A DNA stretch of 64,000 nucleotides from Cerrena zonata (lineage: Eukaryota > Basidiomycota > Agaricomycetes > Polyporales > Cerrenaceae). The stretch's first letter is position 1; each line of letters starts with the position of its first letter. The stretch is from NCBI GenBank assembly GCA_038087015.1, contig JASBNA010000003.1, forward strand, positions 124,001 through 188,000, in the 5' to 3' direction. Shown here in pieces: positions 1 through 10,845 of the stretch. A model generated the notes under the pieces. That model was not told the origin of the DNA and made no database searches. It saw nothing but the letters and a program-made list of their open reading frames with translations. Position numbers and translations under genes: made by a program.

Positions 1-2774
1 GTGTGCATGTCTTCTATGCGTAAAATCTCCTCCTTCATTGCTTCCTTCCACTTTTCGCTTTCCTCCCCCTTTACAGCTTCTCTATACCCTGGTTCATCCC
101 CCAACATGGCAGCCAAAGCGAAGATTGGCTCCTCAAAGCCTTCCTCTAGGTCCTCTGCAGCAAGATTGGCCTTTTCCGGGTTCAAGAGGCTTGCTGGTAC
201 CCTCTGAGCACCTCTACCACCTGTAGTTCCCTTCCCTTCCTGTAAGGCCTTGATCCAAGCTGAAGGCTTTCGCTTTCTGGGGCCTGGCAGCTCTTCTGCT
301 GCCTGCTGCAACTCCTCCTGTTCAGTGGGAGGTTGTGTAGGGGCAGATGGCTGTCCAGACTTCGCTTTGGGGATAGGTTTGACATCTGGAAGGATAGGAA
401 TGGTTGTAGGGGGTGGGGAGACGATTTGAGGGGCTGTAGGAGGTGTAGATGGGGTAGGAGGAGGTGTTGGAAGCGGATTTTGACTGACAGAAGGTGAGTT
501 CTCCCCTTCAGACAGAATTACTGCCTCTAAAGGGGGCTCTGGAGCGAAAATGACATTCCTTTCAATAGAAACCAGTCGCTTTTCAGCCCAGTAAACACGG
601 TGGGCCTTGCTCTCTTTGTCAAAACCAACCCAGCGAGCCGCTTTCGACTTCGCATTGAGTTTTGACAGTGCCTTGACATGCACCCACACATCACGTCCGA
701 AACGCGGAAGCTTCGATAGGTCAGGCTTCTCGCCAGTGGCTCGTTCATGCGGTGTCGAACCTGGTGTGTTCTTCGTCGTTGTATGATTCCGAAGCCACGC
801 TGCATGCGAGATTGCCTCTGCCCAGAGGAACTTCGGAAGGCCGCTATCGAGCAGCATTGCATGGGCGTGCTCCACTAGTGTACGGTTGAGGCGTTCGGCC
901 TTACCATTCTGCTGTGGTGAGTCATGCGTTGTTAGACGGCGGACGGTGCCCCGTTCTTTCAGGTGAGTAACAAACTCTGCACTCGTGTACTCGCCTCCAC
1001 GGTCGCATTGGAGTTCCTTGATGGCCGTAACTCCTCGTTGGTTCTTCAGGAATGCCTCGTGCTCTCGGTATCGAGCGAAGACCTGACTTTTCTTTGCAAT
1101 CGGCACTATAATCCCTTTGTCAGTGTGATCGTCGAGGAATGTCACAAAGTACTCACTCCCCTTGATCGACTTGACGACGGCTTTCCCCCATACGTCAGTG
1201 TGGATGCGCTGACCATACTTGGTCGCTGGTGGACTCGATCATTCCTTAGGGAATGGCTTTACTGTCTGCTTCGACTTGACACATGTCTCGCAGAAGGCAG
1301 CTTCGGTGTCGATGAGCACAATACCTCGGATCACCCCCTCATCGACCATCTTCTTCAGAGCCTGTGGATGTGCATGGCCCATGTTACGATGGAAGTCGGT
1401 GAGTGACATCTGAGTAGGTGTCTCGGTTGACAGAGCTGACTCGATCGGTGTAGTTGGCGGACGATTGTCGACGAGTGGGTAAAGACCATTCCTTTCCGTG
1501 ACTACGGTGAGGACGCTCTGGCGGGGTGTCAAGATCTTGCACCCTTCCTTCTCGAAGTGAGCTGGGAAGCCACCTTTCACCATCTGGCTGATGGAGATCA
1601 AAGCGACAGGCATCGTCGGAGCGTGTAAGACGTTCTTCAAGGTGAATTTGGCCTCCTTACCGTTGTACGATGTACTAACGTTAATGTCCCCTTCGCCGGT
1701 AGCATTAAAAATACCACTGTCGGCTGAATGGACAGGTTTAGGAGGGATCGTCCGATAAGTGACGAAGTTTTCACGATGAGGGTCAAAATGACGGCTCGCA
1801 CCCGAGTCGATAAGCCTCGTATGACGCTGATTGGTGAGGTTCTGGCTGGCCACCAGGGAGAAGTCGGTTGCGACATGGAAGGCATAGTTATCTTCCTTGT
1901 CGTCGGTCGTTGCTGCGGTGTTAGCACTCGCGCTTCCGCCTCCTCCTCTCTTTCCCTTCCCCTTCCTATGACGAGGGTTCTGACCTTCCTTTCCACCGCC
2001 CTTCGCCCAGCAGTCACTCTTCATGTGTCCGAGACGCTCGCAGTTGAAGCATTTGATCTTGCTTCAGTCCGTCAAGGAGCTAGCAGCGAGAGCAGAGTCT
2101 TCGCTACTTGCTGTGGGATGAAGGGTGCTGTCATCTCGAGCAATGGCAGTTAGGTGGGTGATGAGTTCGTCGGGTGAAAGAGTCGTCCCTGAGATTTGAG
2201 AACTGGTGAGGATCGTACGGATCGTCGGCCGGTAGGATTCAGGTAGGGAGCCTATAATAAGAGCTTTGTAGTGCTGGTTGTCTAGAGTACCACCGGCGGT
2301 GGCGTATTCTGACTTGAGTTGCTGAAGTTCGAGTAGTGTAGCACGGGGATCTTCCTCCTTGCAGCGAAGGGAATTCATCCATTGTAAAACATCGACCTGG
2401 ACGAAATCTCCTTGCTTATCGAAGGTGTTGGTGACAATCTCCCAACACTTGTGTGCCAACGGTTCCGACGAAATCTTCAATTTGAGTGGTTCTGGAAGCG
2501 TCTGGAAGAGGAGCGACTTAATCATGGCATGGTTGGACTCATACACATCGAGCGCGTCTTCGTACTTCTCATCCGCATCCGGATCGACCTTTGGAGCTGT
2601 CGGAGGTACTGGTATTGTGGCAGTACCAGCAAGATAGCGTCTAAGTTTCTTAGCAACGACAGCAGAGGTAAACTGGGACTTGTATAGAACCCAGTTCGAG
2701 CCATCCGCAGATAGCTTCGGTACCTTCATGCCATCGCCACTTCCAAAAACTGTAGACTGGTCGCTGGGGCCCAT
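1..2774 (-). pseudogene. Ty1/Copia retrotransposon gag-pol, 5' part, two in-frame TGA stops, runs off window
   Basis: Read on the minus strand, one frame encodes a Copia polyprotein. It opens at 2774 with a gag-like domain (about 236 residues) and continues into a CCHC zinc knuckle (CX2CX4HX4C, about 2020-2062), an aspartic protease with DSGAS (about 1800), a gag-pre-integrase HxxxC region (about 1290-1400), and the integrase core. The integrase shows HTDVWG, CDRGGEYT and HDSPQQNGKAER as the DDE residues (about 1200 down to 870). A proline-rich linker follows and the frame is still open at position 1, so reverse transcriptase and RNase H lie outside the window. The frame is interrupted by TGA at 2064-2066, just before the zinc knuckle, and at 1239-1241, between pre-integrase and integrase. 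Fungal Copia elements normally have one continuous ORF, so this copy is most likely dead. Readthrough at the first stop is a weaker alternative. Confidence 0.9.
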
Positions 2775-2777
2775 AAC

Positions 2778-2967
2778 CTGTGAACGCAGAGAACAGATCT
2801 ATGAAGAGAGGATAAGAGCTTCAGTCGGTGTTGATAGTAGAACGACTGTATTGTGTAGTACCTATGAAGAGAGGATACTACACTAGAAGTCAATACAAGT
2901 AATGTACAGAATAATGAGTATACGCACAGAGCTTCAGTCGGTGTTGATAGTAGAACGACTGAAGCAC
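2778..2967 (-). repeat. Duplicated leader/LTR-side sequence upstream of the Copia gag, with hairpin
   Basis: Two sequences occur twice here. A 16-mer (CTATGAAGAGAGGATA) lies at 2799-2814 and 2862-2877. A 34-mer lies at 2815-2848 and 2928-2961. The second 34-mer copy forms a hairpin with stem GCTTCAGTCG/CGACTGAAGC (2931-2965); in the first copy only the inner six pairs remain. Its position directly upstream of gag suggests 5' LTR or leader sequence, but I could not identify LTR ends or a primer binding site. Confidence 0.5.
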
Positions 2968-3399
2968 CTGTGAGTCACAACGCGGAATATGACCAATCGC
3001 GCGTGAGCTCGATAAGGTAAGTAAAGAACGGAAAAGAAACAGACGCTAGGCGTCATACTACACTTGTATTCTAACATACTGGACTCCCTCTGTGTCTTCT
3101 TCATCCTCTTCTCTGTTACTGCACCAAGAAACACCTAAAGGTGCTCCCAGATTCCCCTCTAGAGATGATGCAAAGTACAGACTTGATTGCCTTGAGCTAG
3201 TCTGTATGGTGTTGTTGTTTTTGTGATAGATAGAGCGGAGACTGAGGATAAAGTGTGACAGAATAATGGAGGTGAATCTGTAACCTTTTAGTTATTGATA
3301 GAACATGATTTAATAAGATAACTTACACTTGCTGAATATATATGAAAGTTGAAGCATTTATAGTATGCTATAGAGATAAATTTAATTAAAGTTAATATC
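2968..3399. other. Spacer with no recognisable gene
   Basis: About 430 bases between the Copia leader and the DUF6533-like gene. I see no open frame longer than about 65 codons with sensible composition, no tandem repeat and no RNA gene. Part of it may be the remainder of the Copia 5' LTR, but no partner copy is in the window. Confidence 0.4.
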
Positions 3400-4687
3400 A
3401 GTAGAAAATGTCTCTTTTCTTACAGCAGTGGCACTTCCAATAGCAAAAACATCAAGAAGCACTGCAAGGATATTGAGGAGAAGCAGTATACTAAAATCAT
3501 TTAGTGACACCTGTAAGTAAAGAAAACACATTTAGCTTACCCAAATTGTATAGAGCCTGTAAATAAATGTATCAGTCATTACATATAACACTTTGATATG
3601 TAGATGACATTACCACCATATCCTAGTGTAGTAGTAATCTTGCTGTTAGCTCTGATCTCAGCTCTATCTTCTCTGAAAATATGGATTGTCTTCCACAAGG
3701 TGAGAGCTAGCACCACAGCATCTCTAGTTATAGAGATTGCTCTGATAATTACAGGAACTGTAAAAATAAAAATCACTTGTTAGCATATCTGATAGAGCAA
3801 GATAGTGATATTATACCACTACTTGAGATGTTAATATTGATATTCTCTATAGAACAATTGGCTTACTATGTAAACTGCATAATGTCTGTAACAAGCCAGC
3901 ATCCTCTCAAAGGGCCTGATGACAAGATTACATATGATCCTATAGACTGTAGAATCCTGGCATACTATTGAATAATATAAGTATTAATATATATTGTATA
4001 ATGATTAACACTCACAATGCTTGCAGCTGGTTCAAAAATACTTAAAACAAATACCAAGAGAGTAGGGATCCATGCATGCTGGCAGATACTCCAGATGCGC
4101 ACAGAGTCAAATGCTATAATGGGACTATATAGTTAGCTGATGTTTTTGAAAACTCTTAGTTGCTTACCTGCATAGGAGAAAAGGCAACATATATCTACAA
4201 TAGCAAATACAAAGAATAACACTTTGCAACTTATTGAAGTGTTAGATGTGTTAAATTTGTAACAAGCATAATCAATTCACCTCTAGTATCTTGATTTAGT
4301 GGAATTCAATAATATATGCATGTCACTTACAGTCACTGTTTTGAAAATTGGAAATCCATTAGGCAGTTGTAAGATCATATCAAACATAGTGCCATATCTG
4401 ATGAACAGATACAAAGTTGTCCCTATGCCAGATCTTCCTTGCCAGATACATTTGACTTCCTTAGGAAAGAAAATGATTGTATCATAGACAGCAAGAGCTA
4501 TGAAGAATGTTAGATTGTGACTGTAGATTGTATTTCAGTAATCACTCAATGCAACAGTCAAAATAAAATTTTGAACTTGAATTTGAGAGCTAGAGAACAT
4601 CCATTAGACATCATTATGACAGTAGAATATGTCCTCATACATCTGAGAAATAGCTTCACCAGGAGTAAGACCAAGCTCATCAGACAT
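3400..4687 (-). CDS. DUF6533-like multi-pass membrane protein, multi-exon
   Basis: The minus strand carries a chain of short exons with good splice sites, starting at ATG 4687 (MSDELGLTPGEA). Readable segments in order are ALAVYDTIIFFPKEVKCIW (about 4500-4310), CKVLFFVFAIVDICCLFSYAG followed by a GTAAGC donor at 4167, IIAFDSVRIWSICQHAWIP (about 4131-4016), the Cys-containing GPLRGCW segment (about 3950-3900), SITRDAVVLALTLWKTIHIF (about 3755-3690) and a final hydrophobic segment (about 3500-3415). The LAVYD, RDxVVLALTxxKT and internal hydrophobic blocks match the mushroom DUF6533 family, integral membrane proteins of unknown function that are often expanded. Exon ends are approximate. One or two stops fall where an intron may lie, so a recent pseudogene cannot be excluded. 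Confidence 0.55.
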
Positions 4688-4689
4688 AG

Positions 4690-7600
4690 CAACAAAACAG
4701 ATGCAGATATAACACAATAAGAAAAATAGAGAGATGATCAGATTGGTGAGAATATAGTATGATGAAGGCAAACAGGCGTATATATATAAGTGAGCTGATT
4801 ATCAGACAAATAACACAGGAACTACCAAATAAATAATACAACAACTATCGGACAAATGATATAATCATTGAATTTGCAATGTCTGACAGCTTCAATGATG
4901 AGTGGTTGTGTGGCGACACTGGGAGTAGTCTGCCACAGGTGGAGCGTGTCACGAACCGATGGATAGCGTCAATGGGAAAGATCAGTCTCGCCTGTCATCT
5001 CAGTAGTGGCAATGTATTGAGATAAGAAAATGATGAAGCGATATTGTACGATGAGCTAGAGACCACGATAGCTCACCGACAGTGTTACATCACCCCTCTC
5101 TTCGATATGCCCTAGATGCATTGATGGATGGAATTGCGATCGTACTATGTAGTAAACGTACAGCCATGTGTTAGTACATCACAACAAGTTTCGTAAATGA
5201 GGGTATAGAGGGTTCTCGGATGGACAGTCGCTTATGTCTGTCCCGATAGAAGGTGACAGCACCCTGGGTAAGCTAGGTAAGAGGATCTCGGGTGTTCAAA
5301 AGCAGCGGTCTGAAGGATCAGATGAACTCTTTCTAAAGGAGCAAGAAGGCAAACGTCTCGACGAGTCATCGGTGGGTTCTTCTTGGAGCAAGGTGGGTCA
5401 CATCAAATGATTCAACGGCATGAATGATGGCAAATTATCCGTCCACATTCGTAATTCGCCTGTAGGCATAAGATGTCATGAGTATAGATGATTAGGTGGG
5501 TTCATCATGGGAGATGGGTGCACTAGTCTCACCCAGTATGACAGCTGCACGGGCTATCAAAATGGAGAATATGGAGAGCAAGGAAACAATTTCGAAAGGA
5601 ATGATATCGTGGAGTCGTGAGGGAGTCGAAAGATACACTGGTGTGGAGTACTTGTTGTTAGGAGCGGAGTGAGAAGCTCAATGTTTTGAATATTGAGATA
5701 TGGGTATGCCGCAAAGATGCCGTACGAGATTTCCGTGTACACCCGATCCTAAAATAGAGAACGCCTGGAACACCGGTGCTGGATAGATATGACCCCGAGA
5801 GAATGTCGGCACGAGGAGAATGAAGATGGGAGAAGACAAGTTGGTCATGAGGGACATCATTTCCGATTGAGACAAAGATGGGTTGTGTAATAGGTGAAGT
5901 GTCGACCAAGAAATAGCTAGTGGTATGTCTTTGGAAATGATATTAAATGAAGAGACGATGTGTACTACTTGCAAGGAGGTAAGGAGGGCCCTCGTCGACA
6001 GTAACCAACCGAGGTCGAGGATATGGACTTGTGAAGGGTGTGATCAAGGAAGGTTTATGCGGAGTCTAAGATACCTCGACGCAGGTGCACAGTTTGTCTA
6101 AGAGAAAATAGAAACATTCTACACATATGCGGGATTAGTATAAGCAATGAAATGATATGAAGGTACACACGAAAATCTGGGGTTCGGCACCTCGATGTGT
6201 ATATTCGAGATTCTGCAACTTGAGACCAAGCCGCTGTAAAGGATATATGATAACCCATGTACCGGCAAGATGCTCGAGGACAAACTGGAGATTTTGGAGA
6301 GATAATCGACGCTACGATACCTCGTGGGGTGAGAGTTTGATGAACACGATGATGATGACGATTGCTAGCATCGTGAGCGAGGGATATAGACATCGTCTTG
6401 TCACCCAGGTAGGACGCGATATCTAGAGTGATGACGAGAGGCTCAAGTAGAGGGAGCTGGTAAACAGAGAGAAATGGCGTGAGTTGAGAGTGCGCAGGAG
6501 TCCTACGGTGGGTGTTCATCGCACGGGAGAGGACGTGGACAGTCAATCGAATGTGACAGTAGCATGTCATAACGTAGTTTCAGGGTCGTATTCAGCGTCT
6601 TCTAGAAGGAGACCTAAGAGTGATCAGTGGGATCTATGTCAGAGGAAATTGGTACACACCATTGTCGTGTGACTAACATAGATGCTCATTGGCGTTCGTA
6701 ATCCGATCTTACAACAATAGGATTGTGGTGGTACTCAAAGACCCAACATGATAAGTTGAACAGAGAGATGTTCGTAATGCCGGAAGCGTTCAAAACGAGG
6801 AAGGTGTACTGGATGGGGATTGTGTTTTACGATGATGACAGCGGGGAACTAAGGGCACCAAGTCCAAAACCTTCTCGTTTTCTGCCTTGGTAATAGTCGG
6901 AGTGTATTGAGACGGAGGAGGGCAAGCTACGAGGATTTGGAGGTGCAACGAGTAACGTAGCGGTGGGGTGACATCTAAGATGGACAAAACAACTTGGTGT
7001 TCTCTCTCCGAAATCGGTGACGTATAGAATGGTGAATATATGCGCGTAGAAATATGCTAGTACGTTGGAATGAACGTCGGAGATAAGGAAAGGGACTGGA
7101 CGGTGGCCTAGTTCGTTCCGATAGAGAACGACAGCACTCTTCCAGACCTGGGTAAAGGGCATCACAGAATAAGTATATCCTCTTCAGATACTTAAGGAAG
7201 GAAGCAAACAACGAGGAGGTATCGTAGGTCGAGGAATCGAGAGAGAGAATGTTGATACAGCATGTTCACATTCGAATGATCTCGGTAGGCGCAAGATATT
7301 GGGCGTAGGTGATACCGACCAAAAAAGAAACCGGGTGTCTGAGGCGAGCAGTACGGTTGGTTTGCAAGTGGTCGAAAGGGAAACGTCGAGGAGTGACAGA
7401 GATGTCACCGGATGAGAGTTCGCAGACTGCTAGGGTGCGTTCGAATGTGTGGAAGTTTGTCGTTATCGTCGAAATGGGTGGCGGGAGGTTCGATGGGTTG
7501 TATGTCGATATTATAAAAGTACTGTCTCGTCCTGAAGTGTGGGTATGATGTATCCTCGATCCTCGAATTGAAACGAGGGCGTGTGGGTTCGGAGACGAAG

Positions 7601-8360
7601 TACCGTTGGAAAAGTGTCGACACGAGCAAAATGAGGACGAATGAGAAGTGAATATTGAATGATCAAGAGGAATACACTGTTTCCCATTGGCGGATGAGGA
7701 CCAATCGAGCAATGGGTGAGGTGTCGATCAAGAAATATTGGATGGTGTGCATTCGTCGGCGGTCTTGAATGAAAGGGAGATGTGCACCACTTTCAAGCAG
7801 ATACAGAGAGCTAAAATCGATGGTGACCAGCCAAGGTCGAGCGTATGGTATGCAGTCGTGAAGGCTACGACCAAGGAAGGTGTATGGACAGTCTACAACT
7901 TGGATGTCGGATTTGAGGTAAAGACCATGGTTGTGTAAGTCAAAAAGGAAGAAGTGAACCCCTTTACACATAAGAGTGATTAGTGTGAGACATATCAGCG
8001 ATGGACTGGCAGGAGGGTACACACGAAACTTTGTAAACTCGTGTTCAAGCTCAAGCTCGGACCTATGTCTCATCTCCGGACAATAATTGTACGTTGAACC
8101 GGTAAATGGAGCATGTGCATGATGCATGCACCGACGTAGTGAGGATAACTAAGGCTCATCCGAGTATGGAGGCTCACAGTCGATTTAGGTTGTCGACCCG
8201 TAGAGCAAAGGGCGGTGCCCAGCTAGACGATCGAGCGGGGTATAGAGGTAATGATAGAAAAATGAAGGCCCAGAGTAGCAGACGAATGGCATCGTCAGGC
8301 CTGTACGCGTACGAATAGAGAGGATCTGAGTGACTGAGTATCGAGGGAATGGGAAGAGTC
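4690..8360. other. Gene-poor stretch containing two diverged copies of one decayed sequence
   Basis: No confident gene. Blocks near 5220-6000 and 7080-7800 are related and in the same order. Both carry a 'cccgatag/tccgatag...gacagcac' block followed by 'gggtaa' (about 5240-5280 and 7110-7155). The minus strand can be read as YFLVDTSPIT at about 5910 and YFLIDTSPIA at about 7740. A further pair shares 'taagagtga' and 'gtacacac' blocks (about 6610-6660 and 7970-8020). Frames are broken repeatedly. This looks like an old tandem duplication of a minus-strand gene, perhaps another membrane protein, but I cannot name it. Confidence 0.4.
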
Positions 8361-8364
8361 GTCG

Positions 8365-10845
8365 ATGACGTCATACTGGACGGAGATGCCCGATATTGGA
8401 GGAGACCCTCTCGACTATCAAATATCTCTTCCATGTCTAAATCTTCCCGCCACCATGAGCATAGACACAATCAATCTGAAACATGCCTTTGAGAAGATAG
8501 TGGATTTAGAGCTCTCACTTGGAAACCCTGTGTGGAAACCGATCTCCGAAGATACACCCAAATTTTGGAACGATAACCGGGCGCAGCTGGAACCCCTTTT
8601 GCGGACTGGATCCTGGTACGTGATCATCCAATGTATGTTTCTGAATCTCACTACACATAATTGCGCAAATAATCCATCTGTTATAGATGTACAAGATATG
8701 CATAACTCCAAAAAAACTATAAAAATCAACGAAAGGCATTCAGAGTCTTCAGACGTCGGCTTTCTCAAGGCTGCGTTTTGCGAGCCATACAAGGGCATGG
8801 CTGCCCAAGCGCTCTATGAAGCTTTAACTGACGACAACTGTGGCTTTGACGGCTCTTCAAAGCATTATGGCAAGTTCAAGGCTTATATTCAAGGATCTGG
8901 TTCTGGAAAATCAAGGACGATCATGGAGGTAATTCTCCTCTCAACGTCCTCCTCCTTCCCATCACCTACGACTCCTTTTTAATACAGCTGACCACAAAAG
9001 GTGTTTTCGTTATCTACATCAACCTTCGAAGCCCAATGGATGTAGACAACTGGCCGCCTCGTGACGATATTATAGCCGATATATTGCTAGGCCCAGTACA
9101 GACCGCCGATGAATACGAGAAGCTGTGTTGTGTCTTTTTTGCTGCTCTCTTTACGACCCTGGAGGAATTCATAACTGCCCATGCGCTGGAGGATGCTTTG
9201 AGCGTCTGGAATGAACTGATAGGGGATGAACTGAAGCGGAAGAAGTGGTTCATGGATGTACAGACGCAATATCGACTGGTAAGCCACTCCTCCACTAACA
9301 GGCACTGCTCATAAACTCTCTCACAGAAAGCGACAGTGGACCAAAGCCTCTCAGATGCCAAGAATAAAATGATACTCTCCCTTGACACACTCGTCAAGAA
9401 ATGCCCCACTTATTTTCGCGAAACGCATGTGCCAAAGCTTGCGATAGTGTTCGACGAGGCACATTACCTCAATCCAGACAAAGATTCCAAGTTTTCGCGC
9501 CCCCACCTATTGTGTAGGACCATCAGTACCTATTCACATCAAAGCACGGATTCAATCTGGGTGCTCTTTGTGTCGACGAGCTCCCGTATCTCGGACTTTG
9601 CCGCCCCTGCATTCCTATGTAAGTCAGATCAAATACTGCACCTCATCGCTTTGACATTGATAGGAATCTTCGGTAGATCCATCTCAACGAGTTTCCCTCT
9701 CCGGTGCACGCTTGTGTCCTCCGTTCATTACGACAGGCAGCGATCACTTTGCACCGCCATTAGCTACCTCCGTTGATTATGACTTCGCTGCGTGGCACAA
9801 TGTGATTAAATTTGGACGTCCATTGTAAGTCTCACTCTGTCATTTAGCCCACACCATTGAACATCATGTTCTTTTTAGGTGGCTGAGTCTAAGGCATCTC
9901 GGCCTTAAGGGGCTTGTTGCGCTTGGGCGTAACAAGCTTACAAATTCCCCCAACGCCTCGTCGGATTACAGTAACGACACGTACCTCTGTGTCCTTGCTC
10001 AGCGCTTTGGTCTTGATCTATGTATTGGACATCCTGACGCAGGAGTTCATGTTGAGAACGCGATAGCCGGGCACATGCGAACCTGCACTGGAGTAACACC
10101 TGATCGCTGGTGGATGTTTTCCACTTATCCATCCGAACCGTTCCTGTCGCACGTGGCTGCCACCGTATTATACGGTGAAGCATTCCTGTCTGATGCCTTA
10201 CAGGTTTTAACCAGAAAGTTGGCTAGCGGGATGTTGGATATTGGCCAGGTTGGCGAACTTACAAGCCGCATGCTGTTACTCCTCGCCCGAGATGCTGTTC
10301 TCAACCAGCTCATTCCGCCGCGCCCCTCCCCACCGTCATCACCTCCGAACAAAGTCCAACCCCGTGGCTCAGAAGGAGGGATCCATGACCCTGACGAGCC
10401 TCTAAACTACTGTAAAGAGATTCAACTATTAGAGTGGTTTGAGATGTTATTTGGTGTGCAATTCTTCCCGGAGCACGATAAAGTCAAGGTAGAGGATGTG
10501 TTCAAAGACGCTTATGTCAACCTGTCGCACTGGGTCGGCTTGAAGGAGAACATTTGCGAAGCAACTTGTGAACACTGGAAGTGCGTACCCTTATTGTCTG
10601 TCTGTCTGTCTGTTGTAACCAAACCTTCTGATTCATTAGCCCGTCTCAATGGCTCTTGCGTCATTATCAACGTGGCTGTGCTATTCAGTGCACACACAAC
10701 CAACCCCAAATTGACAAGATTGGGCCGATTATGTTCAAGGATGATGCGAAGAGACCTATCGAACAGTGTATGTCTGCGTGGGTGGTCTCAGACAAAGCCC
10801 GGAAGTCTAGCAACAAGAACAGTCTCAACCTAATTCAGCTTGACG
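8365..10845 (+). pseudogene. Large P-loop NTPase-like protein of a basidiomycete family, 3' end cut by hAT element
   Basis: Seven exons with typical introns can be followed, with donors near 8614, 8930, 9278, 9617, 9823 and 10579. A Walker A motif GSGSGKS lies near 8896-8916 and a Walker B-like LAIVFDEAH near 9440-9465. Downstream are an LFVSTSS strand and a long alpha-helical part, then a segment reading QRGCAIQCTHNQPQIDK (about 10640-10705) and WVVSDKA. This order, with a C-terminal part resembling a degraded nuclease or restriction-like fold, is what I remember of a large expanded agaricomycete family whose architecture resembles Crinkler-type NTPase proteins. That assignment is tentative. 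The frame runs into the hAT terminal repeat at 10846 and stops inside it, and no continuation is seen beyond the inserted elements, so the C-terminus is missing. Possible starts are at 8365, 8386 and 8455. Confidence 0.5.
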
